Position numbers and translations under genes: made by a program. A DNA stretch of 64,000 nucleotides from contig VWYX01000750.1 in assembly GCA_013396525.1 (NCBI GenBank), forward strand, positions 124,001 to 188,000, given 5' to 3'. The notes below the pieces were generated by a model. That model saw only the letters and a program-made list of their open reading frames with translations. It ran no database searches and was not told the origin of the DNA. This document shows positions 38,701 to 49,100 of the stretch, in pieces. The first letter of the stretch is position 1, and each line of letters opens with the position of its first letter. This DNA is from Chaetorhynchus papuensis. Taxonomy: Eukaryota; Chordata; Aves; Passeriformes; Rhipiduridae.

Positions 38701-40110
38701 TTACTCTGTTTAATTGGCATTTGGCTGCCTTCTAATTTCTTTGTTGCTTAGCAAAACACTGAAATTGAATATTATAATACTTCATGCATTGCTGGATCAA
38801 ATGGTATTTTACAGATGAATAGAGAGCTGAGTTTTGTCATGTCTGCATTAATAGCATCATTATAATTGTTTTTATTATTATTGTCCATTGTATTATTTTG
38901 CAAAAGAGATATTAAAGGCCCAAATAGATTAGGTTTGAGATTCATCCGTCCTAGTTAGATGTCTCAAAGTTAGACTGCCTCAGTCTGCAGTACTCACCAC
39001 AGGCTTCTTTTCTAATCAGCAAGGAGGAGCAGCACCTCTTGAAAGCAACTCAGGTCTTCCTAGAAGAGAGGCTTTGCAGATGTCTCCTCTTCTCTGCTGA
39101 TCATGAAGAGATTGTGAAGTCACTCATTCAAATTCAGGTAGTCAATCTTTTAGGGAAACATTTTTGCTGAATTCATCGTGGTCACAAAAGCGTCAGTGGC
39201 AAATGTGAAGTCTGAATTCAAGTTTGTCTTTCTTCTGATCTATGCTTTGGTCCCCCCACTGGTTCCTGGGTTTCAGGGTATTTCATTTCAGGACCCCGAT
39301 TTTGTAACTTTTTTGCTAATTCAGATTGGACATGAATGTCCAATGCCACAAAAGACCACAAACTGTTACAAGGTGTCAGTGAGTGGTACTTTTCTGTTGG
39401 CAGCTTTGGAGGTACCTGAACATAAATGCTCTTGGGGAATATTCCGCTGTTCGGTGCACATGTTGGATGTATCAGTACCAAATATTTGTGAATTTTGTAA
39501 TCCTTACTCAAATCTTGATTCTGCAAACTAGTATGAGATGAGGCTTGGTGCTCTGGTGCTTTGTTTTGCCCTTGTTTGTGTGTTTCCTCTTTGTTAATCT
39601 TCATTTTCCTGGTGTACAGAACCAGGAAGCAATCTTCTACTGCCTCCCTCATCCCTAGGGAAGGACATGGTGGAGTTTCCAAAATGCGTTTTCCTCTGGG
39701 GCAAGGTGATGGTGGAGAAGCTGAATTTGGAGTTAGAGGTTTCTCCTACTGGGCTGGGAGCCAACCACTGTTCCCCAAGGACCCTTTATATCATGAATGG
39801 CAGTGTTTAAAACAGTTGGTCCTAACAGTTTGAGTCATATTTACAACTAGTCACTTATGCCTTAGTGTGGAGTCCCATCATGCCATTACCAAAATCTTGG
39901 ATGTGTCTCCTGACTCTTGGCTCCTCTCTGGGCATGTTTTTTATTTCAGCACTTTTTCATTAGTCCAGGAAAAGCTGAAGGAGGAGAAATTAGTGGTGGT
40001 CACCTCTTTTGTCTCCTTTTCTTCTCCTCTCTCCTGTTTCCAGGATCAGAGGGAAATGCTCCCTTTATATGTAATACAATGTTAAAAGCAAAGGAGGTCT
40101 TTGTGCATTT
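35753..40110. other. Gene-free stretch
   Basis: No gene or named repeat. It includes very AT-rich blocks at about 36060-36430 and 37440-37650 with clustered homeodomain/POU-like words (ATTA, ATGCAAAT-type), which might be conserved non-coding DNA. This cannot be tested without an alignment. Confidence 0.45.
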
Positions 40111-40455
40111 TCATGGAATCATCAAGATTGGAAGAGACCTTGAAGATCATCTAGTCCAACCTTCAACCCAGCATCATCACCCCTAAAACATATTCCCAAG
40201 TGCCACATCAAATGCTCCTTGAACAATTCCAGAGATAGTGACTCCATCAGCCTCCTGAGTAACTTATTTCAATGCCTAACTACTCTTTCAGTGTAACATT
40301 TTTTCTAATACCTAATCTGAATCTCCCCTGGCACAATTTAAGGTCATTTCCTCTCATCCTTTCACTTGAGACCTGTCAGAAGTGACTGACCCCACCTCAC
40401 TACATGCTCCTTTCAGGCAGTTATGAATTTGGCTCAGATCCTCCTGAGATGGGGG
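40111..40455 (-). mobile_element. CR1 LINE 3' fragment
   Basis: The plus strand begins CATGGAATCATCAAGATTGG and continues GACCTTGAAGATCATCTAG, the reverse complement of a CR1 3' end. It then passes through AGGTCATTTCCTCTCATCC and TCCTTTCAGGCAGTTATGA, matching the CR1 ORF2 C-terminal coding region in antisense. The element runs into unique sequence near 40455, so it is 5'-truncated. Several frame-breaking differences show it is old. Confidence 0.85.
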
Positions 40456-40872
40456 ACAAATGAAAGGAAACGTCATCTGGGAAGTGACCTGTGCAGGGAC
40501 AAGGGCAGCACTGAAGCAGTTACAGATGTGGGGGGCAAGAAAAGTCCAGCATCCTCATCACAACCTCCCTCCAAGCATTGCTGCCCTTCCCACAAACTAC
40601 ATTAGAGGTCACATTTGTATTTTATGGTGTCGCTGCACATGTTGTTGTTCTAATCTGAGGCTTTGATGATTGTGCAGCAGCAGAATGAAACATGTAGCTT
40701 CTTGACAGTATTGATTTCCAAAAATAAAAGCCAGTCACTGACCCGTGGCAACATGCTTTTTCCTTCCTGCAGTGTGCTGCACTGGGCTATGGTCTCAGTT
40801 CTTGCAGGAGCGTTTCATGCTGGAATACAGAGAAATAGCTGTGAGTAAATAAGCAAAGCTGCAACACTGGCA
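40456..40872. other. Short gene-free stretch
   Basis: Unique sequence between a CR1 and an LTR. Nothing recognised. Confidence 0.5.
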
Positions 40873-41444
40873 TGGTTGAACCCTAGTCAGAAACTAAGCC
40901 CCACGCAGCTGCTCACTCACTCCCATCAGCAGGATGGGGGAGAGAATCAGAAGGGTAAAAGTGAGAAAACTCATGGGTTGAGATAAAGAGAGTTTAATAG
41001 GGAAAGAAAAAGCCACACGTGCAAGCAAAGCAAAACAAGGAATTAATTCACCGCTTCCCATGGGCAGGCAGGTGTTCAGCCATGCCCAGGAGAGCAGGGC
41101 CCCATCACACCTAACAGTTATTTAGGAAGTTAATCTCTCCAATCTCTCCCTCTTCCTCCTTCAGAGACTTTATATACCGAGCATGATGTCAGGTGGTCTG
41201 GCATAGCCCCTTGGTCAGTCGGGGTCACCTGTCTTGGCTGTGTCCCCTCCCAACTCCACATGCACCCCCAGCCCACCCACAGGCAGGGCAATGCAAGAAG
41301 CAGAAAAAGCCTTGATGCTGTGCAAGCACTGCTCAGCAGCAACTGAAGCTTCCCTGTGTTACCATTTCCAGCACAAATCCGAAACACAGCCCCACACTAG
41401 CTATTGTGAAGAAAATTAACTTTACCCCAGCCAAAACCAGCACA
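40873..41444 (-). mobile_element. Solo ERV LTR, antisense
   Basis: On the plus strand it runs from TGGTTGAACCC to CCAAAACCAGCACA. On the minus strand it is therefore a TG...CA LTR of about 572 bp. The minus strand shows a TATA box (GTATATAAAG, plus coordinates about 41168-41177) and, further downstream, an ATTAAA polyadenylation signal (about 40993-40998), in the right order for U3-R-U5. No internal retroviral sequence or second LTR is adjacent, so this is a solo LTR left by recombination. The flanks (CTGGCA / GTCAGG) give no clear target-site duplication. It resembles a family widespread in bird genomes; the exact family name was not determined. Confidence 0.8.
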
Positions 41445-41940
41445 GTCAGGCTGATTATTTCCTGGATTACTGGATCAGATAGATTGAACAGATGAATGTG
41501 TTTTGGTTTATTTCCAGAAAAATTATTTTCTTTTAACCCCATTGTTCATATCTGGCAGCTGATATCAGTTCAATGAATGACTCCTCTTTTCTTTGCAAAA
41601 TTATGAATTTACAGCGTGCCTTGTAACTAAAGAACAATTTTCAACACATTTGTAGAACTCTTCCGCTCCATCAAATGCTGGATTCAATTTCACTGAAAAC
41701 AGTTTATCCTCTAGCATTTTTGCCATGTTTATTATTTTCTTATTCCGTTATCCAGGTAAGCAGAATGAAGAATTTTCATCTAAATATTTTCCCAATGTTA
41801 CAAATAACCAATTTGACAAAATTACGAATACACAGGCAGAGGAAAGTAGTAAAACCGGGATTTGAGTACCCAGCGGGAAAACAAGTAGTCCTTTGTTTGT
41901 TCCTTCACCTCAGGTAAACTAAGACGTCAAGGCTTCCCTT
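41445..41940. other. Short gene-free stretch
   Basis: AT-rich unique sequence between the LTR and the CpG-rich patch. A CAG/GTAAGC string near 41753-41761 looks like a splice donor, but no coding segment leads into it. Confidence 0.45.
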
Positions 41941-42090
41941 GTGCTTGGTGCGGCGTGAGGGAAGCAGCGGTCCCGGCGGATCCGCGGCGGGTTTGGCTCG
42001 GGCTGGGTTGTCAGGATCGGCGCTGCCCTCTCGTGGCCGCAGCCATCAATCGCTCTCGGGGCTCCCCGGAGAACGCTCACTGCGCCTAGG
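41941..42090. promoter_or_regulatory. CpG-rich patch with CTCF-like motif
   Basis: By eye count there are about 18 CpG dinucleotides in 150 bp, whereas most kilobases of the window have only a few. At 42022-42040 the sequence GCTGCCCTCTCGTGGCCGC closely fits the reverse complement of the CTCF core consensus (GCGCCCCCTGGTGGCC type). Isolated CpG density in a bird intron usually marks an unmethylated element, either a promoter or a CTCF-bound boundary. A GTGAGT donor-like site at 42237-42242 would allow a plus-strand first exon to end there, but no coding evidence supports one. Promoter activity is inference. Confidence 0.5.
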
Positions 42091-45000
42091 AAAGGGAAAA
42101 TCGATGGCAAAATGTATTCAAAAGGAATACGAAGCTGAGCCTCCATTCAACTGCCTTTGCGAACATTTTTTTTTTTCCCGAGGCTAAGGCTTGCAATAGA
42201 ACTCCCGGAGTTAATTCCTGATGAGCATCTATGTGTGTGAGTCAATAAGGAACTCGAGACCTCAAGAAACACGTTTGTCCGCAACTGGGCTCTGTGTATC
42301 CAGATGATTTGTGTGGTTTCGCTTAGGCTGCTGGTTCCCAGGCTAATTCCAATGCAAAGGTCTGTTCTTCTTCTCAGTGACTGAGGTCTGTGTGTAACAG
42401 GGCTCAGTGAGGAAAGCAAATGACTCATCCCATACACTCAGCACCCCTCCACGACACACATATGCCTTCACACCAAGAGAGCTCAAGAAGAGAAAGGATA
42501 CAAGAAAGTCAGGGGAGACCACCCACCCTCTCTCCATCAAAAGGCTTTCCTGGTCATTAAGACTTGGTCTTTATATTGGACTTGCTCCAACTGCCTGGGA
42601 GCCAAGCATCTTTCTCAGAGAAGAAAGAGTGCATGGGGATCAAAATGTAAGCAGAGGATGACTTTATAAATCAAATACTTGTGCATGATGTGTGAACTGA
42701 CCGTACACTTTGGCAGAGATCTTAGGAAATGCCTAGATGCCATTTAGCCGCTCCTTTGGGATATTCCTCAGCGATTTGTTTTCCAAAGGGGCCTTTTCAA
42801 TTTCTGAGGAACCAGCGCCAGCATGTGCTCCAAACCGAGGCATTTGTGCTGAGTTCAGTGTCAGGAAAACACATCGCCTGCTGAAAGATGGGCAGTGGGA
42901 AGGTGGGGAGGCAGCGGAGCCCGGGGAGGGAGAGCTCTGGGGCTGGGCAGCAGTGGGCAGGGGGGGCAGGCAGAGCAGCACCGTGCTCCTCCTGCAGCTG
43001 AGCTGCCTGGATGGACTTGTGCAGGTGCCAGCCTGCCTCCATTTACAGCATGTTCTGTTGAACACAACTGCCTGTGTTTGCCTCATCAGAGGCATGCTGA
43101 TTGTACACTGAAACAGCAAGAGGTTCAGAAATGCAAAAACGTGGGAACAGAGCAAAAAAAGGAGGGACTAAAGTGTGGCACTGCTGTGGCGAGTGCTAAA
43201 AGGTTCTGTGGGTACAAGCAAAGACTGGACAAGCCCAAAGAAGTGAAAGCCACAGAGGTCTTCTTTGCACACAGAAAGCACTTTTGGGGCTGGAAAAGAC
43301 ATGGGGGGAGAGGAGGTTCACTCTCTTTTGCTCTCTTTCTGTGCTGTTTCTTTTTTTTCTCAATCTCTGATCACCAGTGAAAACACAAAACTGGGTTAAC
43401 TGGGTGTGTTGTCTGCCAATAGGGCTGATGTTTTGCTCTTAAGTGACCTTCCCAAAGCCGGGGCTTGATGTTCTGAAGGGATTCAATTATCTATTGTTGC
43501 TCTGCACCCATACTGCAGGGGTGAAAAATAAGCACAACCAGTTTCAGCCTCATTGTGCTGAGGGCTGTACAAATTCAAGAGCTCTCACAGTTCAGCTTTG
43601 TTTCTTCCTGAGGAGTTTGCTACCTTTGAGTGCTCCTATTTAAACCTATGACATAGATACACCTACACACAGTTTGCAAAGAATTGTTGTTGTCATAGTT
43701 GTTGCTAGATATCAGATATCTCTGTAATTGTGGCTCTTTTCTATCTGTTTCATGCTGTGCCTCTGAATTGTTTAGAGGCAACCTGAATTATTTTCATGCC
43801 CTGCTAGGGAGGCCCTTTCTAGGTACATAAAAGAGCTTATATAGACTGCTGTACTTGCAAAACCGCTTGAAGTGTAAGCAGTCTACATGTTTACATAAAG
43901 GGAAGCAATAAATAAAGGCAACTTCCATCTTGAAAGTTAGTAGCAGTTGTCTGATGCTGAGTTTGTGTTAAATATCATCTGGTAGTACTTCTTCATATAA
44001 TTAATAGGTGACATACTGTCTAATCTGATCTGGGTGGTGGGAAGGACAGTGACTGTGAACCAGGGAGTCTCTGCCTGTGTCGCTGCTTGGCTAAGCCATG
44101 GCCACGTTGCACCTCATGGTAACCAGCTTGTGGCTGTGACCCTGGCCAGCTGACAAGGGCCCTTATGGGGTTATCTGCCCCCTGGGCAGCCCAGAAACAC
44201 TGTGTGCTGCAGGTGTCCCCCTACAGCCACCCCGGCTGCAGGCAGCTGGGATATTGGCTTGCTCTGCTGTAAACCCAGTGGTGATTTCCCAACACCAAGG
44301 GACCCAGCTGCTCTGCATCCACTTGGTACTTTGGAAAGGCCCAGGAAGCAGAACCTGTCAGCAGATCTTCCTCATCCCTTACTGGACTTTCTTCTGCTTC
44401 TGGGGAGCAAATGGAAAACATAACCCTGACCGAGTTCCTTGTATGCAAATGTGTGTTTGTTTATATGTAATGTGGGATGCTGGGTGGTCCCAGTTTTGTG
44501 AAGAGAGCTCCTAGGGAGTCCAGGCCTTGAGGCTCAAGTAATCAGACTGAGAGATTTTTATTTACCTTCTGAAAAACAGTCAAGCTTTCAGAAGTGATTG
44601 TTCCACCACATAAAGAGTCTTACAACAACTTTGACAGATACATTGGAGGTTGACTTTGGGTCATAATCACATTGAAGGCAATCATAAGGCTTTAAATTAA
44701 TAAGACATGTATTAAGCATAGCCTGAAAGCACTCCCACTTCACTAATCCACTCAGAGTCATAGCTTTTGAAGGAATCATGTAGCATTTAAGTTAATAATG
44801 TATTTCTTAAAAATAGTTCTTTTAGTAGCAAATGTATGACAGCTGAATTTATTGTCGAGCCTTCTAATTTGGGACTGTAGTCCTGCTTAAATTGGAGTGT
44901 CTGTATAGCATTAGAGAGGCTTCCCACAGCTTACCAGTTGGAAAGCCCAGATCCATGCTTCCTTTCCAGTATCAGTGCAGTCATTTTGACAGACACAAGG

Positions 45001-45480
45001 AAGAGCTTTTCCTCCTTCCCTTGGGTCCCAAAAGCCATCCTTGTTGTTCCAGGTGATGTTTCACTTTTAAATGTGATCGTAATGACTCAAATGTTTGGAG
45101 TTTCCCTCTCAATTCATTTTTTTTCATGATTTCCCGAGTAAACAAAATCTGTGTAATTCAGTGGGATTAGTCCTGTATTAATTCTCCATCTCTCCTGCAT
45201 TTTGAACTGCTCTGAGGGAAGGAGCCACTCCAGATTCTACAGGTCTCATAGAATTAGCAGCTTGCTAAAGACCAAAGATCCAAATTAGTGCTTTCCACTA
45301 AGAAAATTCCTATCTTGTGGTCTCAGTGGTGCAGGGCCTGTCTGGCTTTCTGGAACAAAACCTGCTGCAACACCAGAGCCTGGATAGCAATTAGAGGCTT
45401 TGACAGGGCAGTGAGGGTTCTCTGTGTCATTTATGAGGCCTTTTCAGGAGGGAAGCACTGAAGCTGCAGACACAAGGAGG
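42091..45480. other. Gene-free stretch with GC-rich parts
   Basis: Moderately CpG-containing DNA continues to about 42320. Segments at about 42890-43020 and 44040-44410 are GC-rich, with overlapping ORFs on both strands and no recognisable domain. No splice-bounded exon was identified. Confidence 0.45.
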
Positions 45481-45518
45481 ATCTACAGGTCTACAGGAGA
45501 TCTACAGGATCTACAGGG
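45481..45518. repeat. ATCTACAGG minisatellite
   Basis: Four imperfect copies of a 9-bp unit (ATCTACAGG, with one copy lacking the first A and one AG spacer). Confidence 0.9.
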
Positions 45519-46265
45519 GCTCATGCTGTATCTGATGGGGAGCTGAGAGTGCTGTTCTGGGAATGACTTGCACCTGGGTGTGCTGTCATCATCAGTGCAG
45601 TGGAGATGTATAAAGCACACAGCGCACAAATCCAAAGGAGACCAGATGACATTAGTCCTCCTATTCACAGAGCAGATTGTTGACAAAATAAGTGGATGGG
45701 CAGAAGCTGGCGAAGGTACTGGCATTGTTAAATAGAGATGGTTTTCCAGATCGCCCAAAGAGCAAAGACTCTTTTGATTTGTTGCAACTCCCTGCATTCT
45801 GCTAACAAGAACAAGAAGGTGAAATACTGTTGAAGGACCACCAGCACCACCCCCAATTTATCTAATTTAGAGGTTTTTCAGCAAAATATGTTACATTTCC
45901 AAACTCACAGGAACCTTTGTTAAACTTTTTTGGTTTTTTTTCTAAATTTCAGAGAATACAAAGAGGATAAGAACCCTGTCTGGGGCGTAGCAGTTAAAAT
46001 TTCATTATAAATTTGAACAATATCACAAACCTTCCAGAGAAACCAGTGATATCTGGTGTGTTCATTAATCGGAAAAAGTCCATGTGTTTTTCAGGCTTTC
46101 CATTGTCTTTTCATTGTATAAACAAGAAAACAAAACCAAAACAATCTCCAAAGGAAGTTCATGACTCTGTGCCACGTAAAACCAGAAGAAAAATTTGTTA
46201 CCACTCATAAAAGATGAAGCTGTTTGCTTTTTTCCCAGCTACTGAGAAGCCAGTGACTATTTTTG
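45519..46265. other. Gene-free stretch
   Basis: No gene, RNA or named repeat recognised. Confidence 0.5.
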
Positions 46266-46285
46266 AGGTTGGGGTTCTGGTGGAC
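46266..46285 (+). mobile_element. CR1-like scrap, arm 1 of an inverted repeat
   Basis: GGGGTTCTGGTGGAC resembles the CR1 ORF2 stretch encoding LGVLVD, here on the plus strand. It pairs with the opposed copy at 46411-46430 (17 of 20 bases). Too short to assign with confidence on its own. Confidence 0.4.
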
Positions 46286-46404
46286 TGGATCTTAATTTCT
46301 AATGGTGGTTATGCTTCTCTTAGGAGGAGTATGGTCTATAATATAAAATACTATCTCCATGTGTGTCTTGTGGGGCTAGTAGTGTTTCTTGCTCTCAGAT
46401 AATA

Positions 46405-46480
46405 ATTTTTGTCCACCAGAACCCCCAAGTTTTTCTCCTCAGGGCTGTTCTCCATGAGTTCTTGCCCTCTTTTCTAATTT
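46405..46480 (-). mobile_element. CR1 ORF2 fragment
   Basis: The minus strand encodes ENSPEEKNLGVLVDK, which fits the CR1 reverse-transcriptase C-terminal motif (E..L...RDLGVLVD). It is about 75 bp long and flanked by sequence I cannot place, so it is a small relic. Confidence 0.55.
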
Positions 46481-48352
46481 TGATGTAGAAAAGAATAATA
46501 CCCTTTTTGCAAAGAGGCTCAGCAGTATCTTCCACTCCCTCCTTCATCCATGGGACTTGGGAAATTTGGAAGGAGACAGATGGGCTGGGTGCGTGGTCTT
46601 GTCTCCCAGATCCTAAAGAGTTTACAAATAATATATATGCAGCTTTAACCAAAATTGGCCTTTCTGCAGAACAGTAAAAGTGTTGTCTCCTCTAAGAGCC
46701 TCCTTCTTTGTCTTCAGTAACAGTGCTCTAAAGCTGTACTACCACCCACATGTTTAAATGTCAGGCACTAGGATTCAAGTGTCCTGAGATGTGTGTTCAT
46801 GTTTGACTGAGAGAAGGAGGAACTTTTCAAGCTCTCCTTAGAGCAAATGCACCTTTAAGCTCCATGTTATCGCAGCAGTGTGGTGTGATATCACTGCTCG
46901 TGCCATTTCAAAAAAACCCAGCATATTTCATTAAAAGGAAAATATTGGAGATGCTCTCAGGCTACGTGTAAGTGCTGAAGAAGGAGGTTTAAAAAAAAAA
47001 AAAAGCAGCTTCTTTTACGCTAATAGCAACTGAGATTTTTACATTACCACTTGCCTTCAGGATTCAGGAATATAAGAGAAGCACCATGGATGACAAGGAA
47101 ACTCTGCAGAACCAGCAAAACAACTCAAAGGCAGATCTACCACTTAGACTCTCCTGAGGCCTCTGCCATTTGTTAGCAGGGCTAAGAGCTATCCAGCTCC
47201 TCCTCCAGAGAACGGCGCTTTGGACACCTTTTCCTAAAACTGGAGTATTATGGAAATCACTTGAATTACAATATTCCAGTAGACAACACTTTGGTTTAAT
47301 ATTTCTGCACTTGTACTTTATGTGCACAGTTAATTAAATGTGCCCGATATACAAAAGGACATTATTTGTGTTGGTATAAAATGCTACAGATCACACTCCT
47401 AACTGTACTTTGTGCCTCTTTAAAAAAATTTGCATTGATTCACATCCTTACCCACTCCCCACGTACACAAACCCATTCTTAATGCACCTTAATGCAGGTG
47501 TCTTGAAAAAATACTTGGATTTAAAAAGGTACAAAATGAGAAACTGCACTTTACTCAGTAACCCTTATACTACATGTGTGATTAAAAAGCTTTTATTTAA
47601 GTAGTCCCTTACAAGTCTTAACTACACAACAATTCATACAGAGGCGAAGTTAATAGGATATTTCTCATTAATCCAGCAGTTCCATTTTCACATGCCAGAG
47701 ATGGGCAAGTGAATTTATCTTCAAAGGTCCTGTTTAAGAAAAAGAGCAATGTCAAGGACCCAGGTAATTATGCCTCTTTGTAACATCAGGACCTTGCTTT
47801 TTTAAAGCAGTGGATTTAGAGGCACGATCTTGTCCAGTGTTATCAGGTGTCCCAGCCAGGCCAGGTGCAATCCACACAGTGTTGTATCATGTCAAAATAG
47901 ATGTTGCAGTCACAGGTCCAGCCTGGCAGCAGCTTTCCCACTGATGCAGAAGACCAGGAACAGAACCATTACTTTTTTTAAAAACTTGTTTAATTTCAAT
48001 GATACCATGATGTAATGTGCTGACATGGTATAACACAGCACGCGCCCACAAAAGTCACTCAGAGAAGGCTCCCTGATGCCAGAGCATGTGGCAAGACCAC
48101 TGGGGTGCTGCAGTCAGACTGGGAATTTCATGCCTGGCTGCCCAGGCTATGTTTGCACTCTGAAGGGCAGATCTTCTGGGTAATCAGAAAAGGTATCCTT
48201 CACATCTACAAACTCAGCAAGAAATACATATCCAGAGCATAAATGGTATTATAATGCCATAATTTGTATTTAAACTGTCTGACCAAACGGTGTATAGTCC
48301 TTACTTTAACCCTGGCACTGGAATTTGGGGGTCTTTGTTGATTAGTCCCTTT
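46481..48352. other. Gene-free stretch
   Basis: No gene recognised. It contains an A-run of about 14 near 46991-47004. Confidence 0.5.
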
Positions 48353-49100
48353 TCATGGAATCACAGAATAGCCCATGTTAGAAGGAAATCTGTAGATCAT
48401 CTGGTCCAACATTCTGTGGGAAAAGCAGCCTGGATGAGATTACCTTGCACCCTGTCCAATCACATCTTGAAAAACTTTAGTGATGAGGACTCTACCACAT
48501 CCCTGGGGAGGTTGTTCTGGTGACTGATGGTTCTTACTGTAAGAAAATTCCTCCTTATGTTGAGATGAAACCTCTCCCAGTGCAACTTGTACCTTCTTGC
48601 CTTCTGCATGTGGCTTCTTGTGAGGGGAGAGCCACTGTCCTCTCTGTAGGAGCCCTTCAATACTGGAATACTGTGATTGGGTCCCCCCTGAGCTTTCCCT
48701 TCTAAAGCAGATAGGAACTAGCTCCTTCAGTCTTTCCTGAAGGTTCTGGAGCCCTTTGATCATATTCATGGACCTCCTGTGACACTTCTCCATTTTGTCC
48801 ATTTTGTTTTTGAACTAGGGGACCAGAACTGGAGACAGTACTCCATGGCTCCCTTCTTCTTTTACAGAAAATGCAACTCCATTTCCTCTTCTTCCCTTTA
48901 TACCATTCTGAAAATGTTTGTAGCCATCCACTGTGGTTTTCTAGTCCCGAGAATTTTCCCACCAGGGTTCTGTAATTCCTATCGCAACATAAATCTCAGA
49001 GTGGTCACAGAGTTCCAGTTCCTCCTGCTTGTTGCACAGACCATGTGTGTATTTGCCTTTGGAAAGACTTGGGCAGTATTCCACACTGCTCTGGTAGGTG
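48353..49100 (-). mobile_element. CR1 LINE with large internal deletion
   Basis: On the minus strand the 5' part (about 49060-48870) encodes the start of the ORF2 endonuclease: NKQEELE followed by GITEPWW and a degenerate GYK-type segment. At about 48845-48870 it jumps to the reverse-transcriptase C-terminal region (QFWSP-like, then an IKGLQNLQERLKEL motif near 48770-48710). It continues through the ORF2 C-terminus to the 3' tail, seen on the plus strand as CATGGAATCACAGAATAG at 48354-48371. Most of the endonuclease and the catalytic RT core are absent. This is unlike the simple 5' truncation of most CR1 copies. The reading frame is broken in several places, so the element is inactive. Confidence 0.8.

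Noticed and set aside
39218..39682. 154-codon minus-strand ORF
   Set aside because: No domain and overlapped by a 117-codon ORF on the other strand. No evidence for coding.
41675..41760. Possible exon ending at CAG/GTAAGC near 41755
   Set aside because: The sequence before the site is itself a polypyrimidine-like tract ending in CAG, and the upstream frame has no recognisable content or acceptor. Not an exon on this evidence.
42104..42187. Start codon and 27-codon ORF just after the CpG patch, as a possible N-terminus
   Set aside because: The peptide ends in a T-run-encoded Phe stretch followed by a stop, with no splice donor before the stop. Not supportable as a protein start.
42895..43380. 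161-codon plus-strand ORF in GC-rich DNA downstream of the CpG patch
   Set aside because: Low-complexity Gly/Ala/Gln-rich start, and an equally long antisense ORF overlaps it. No splice-consistent structure.
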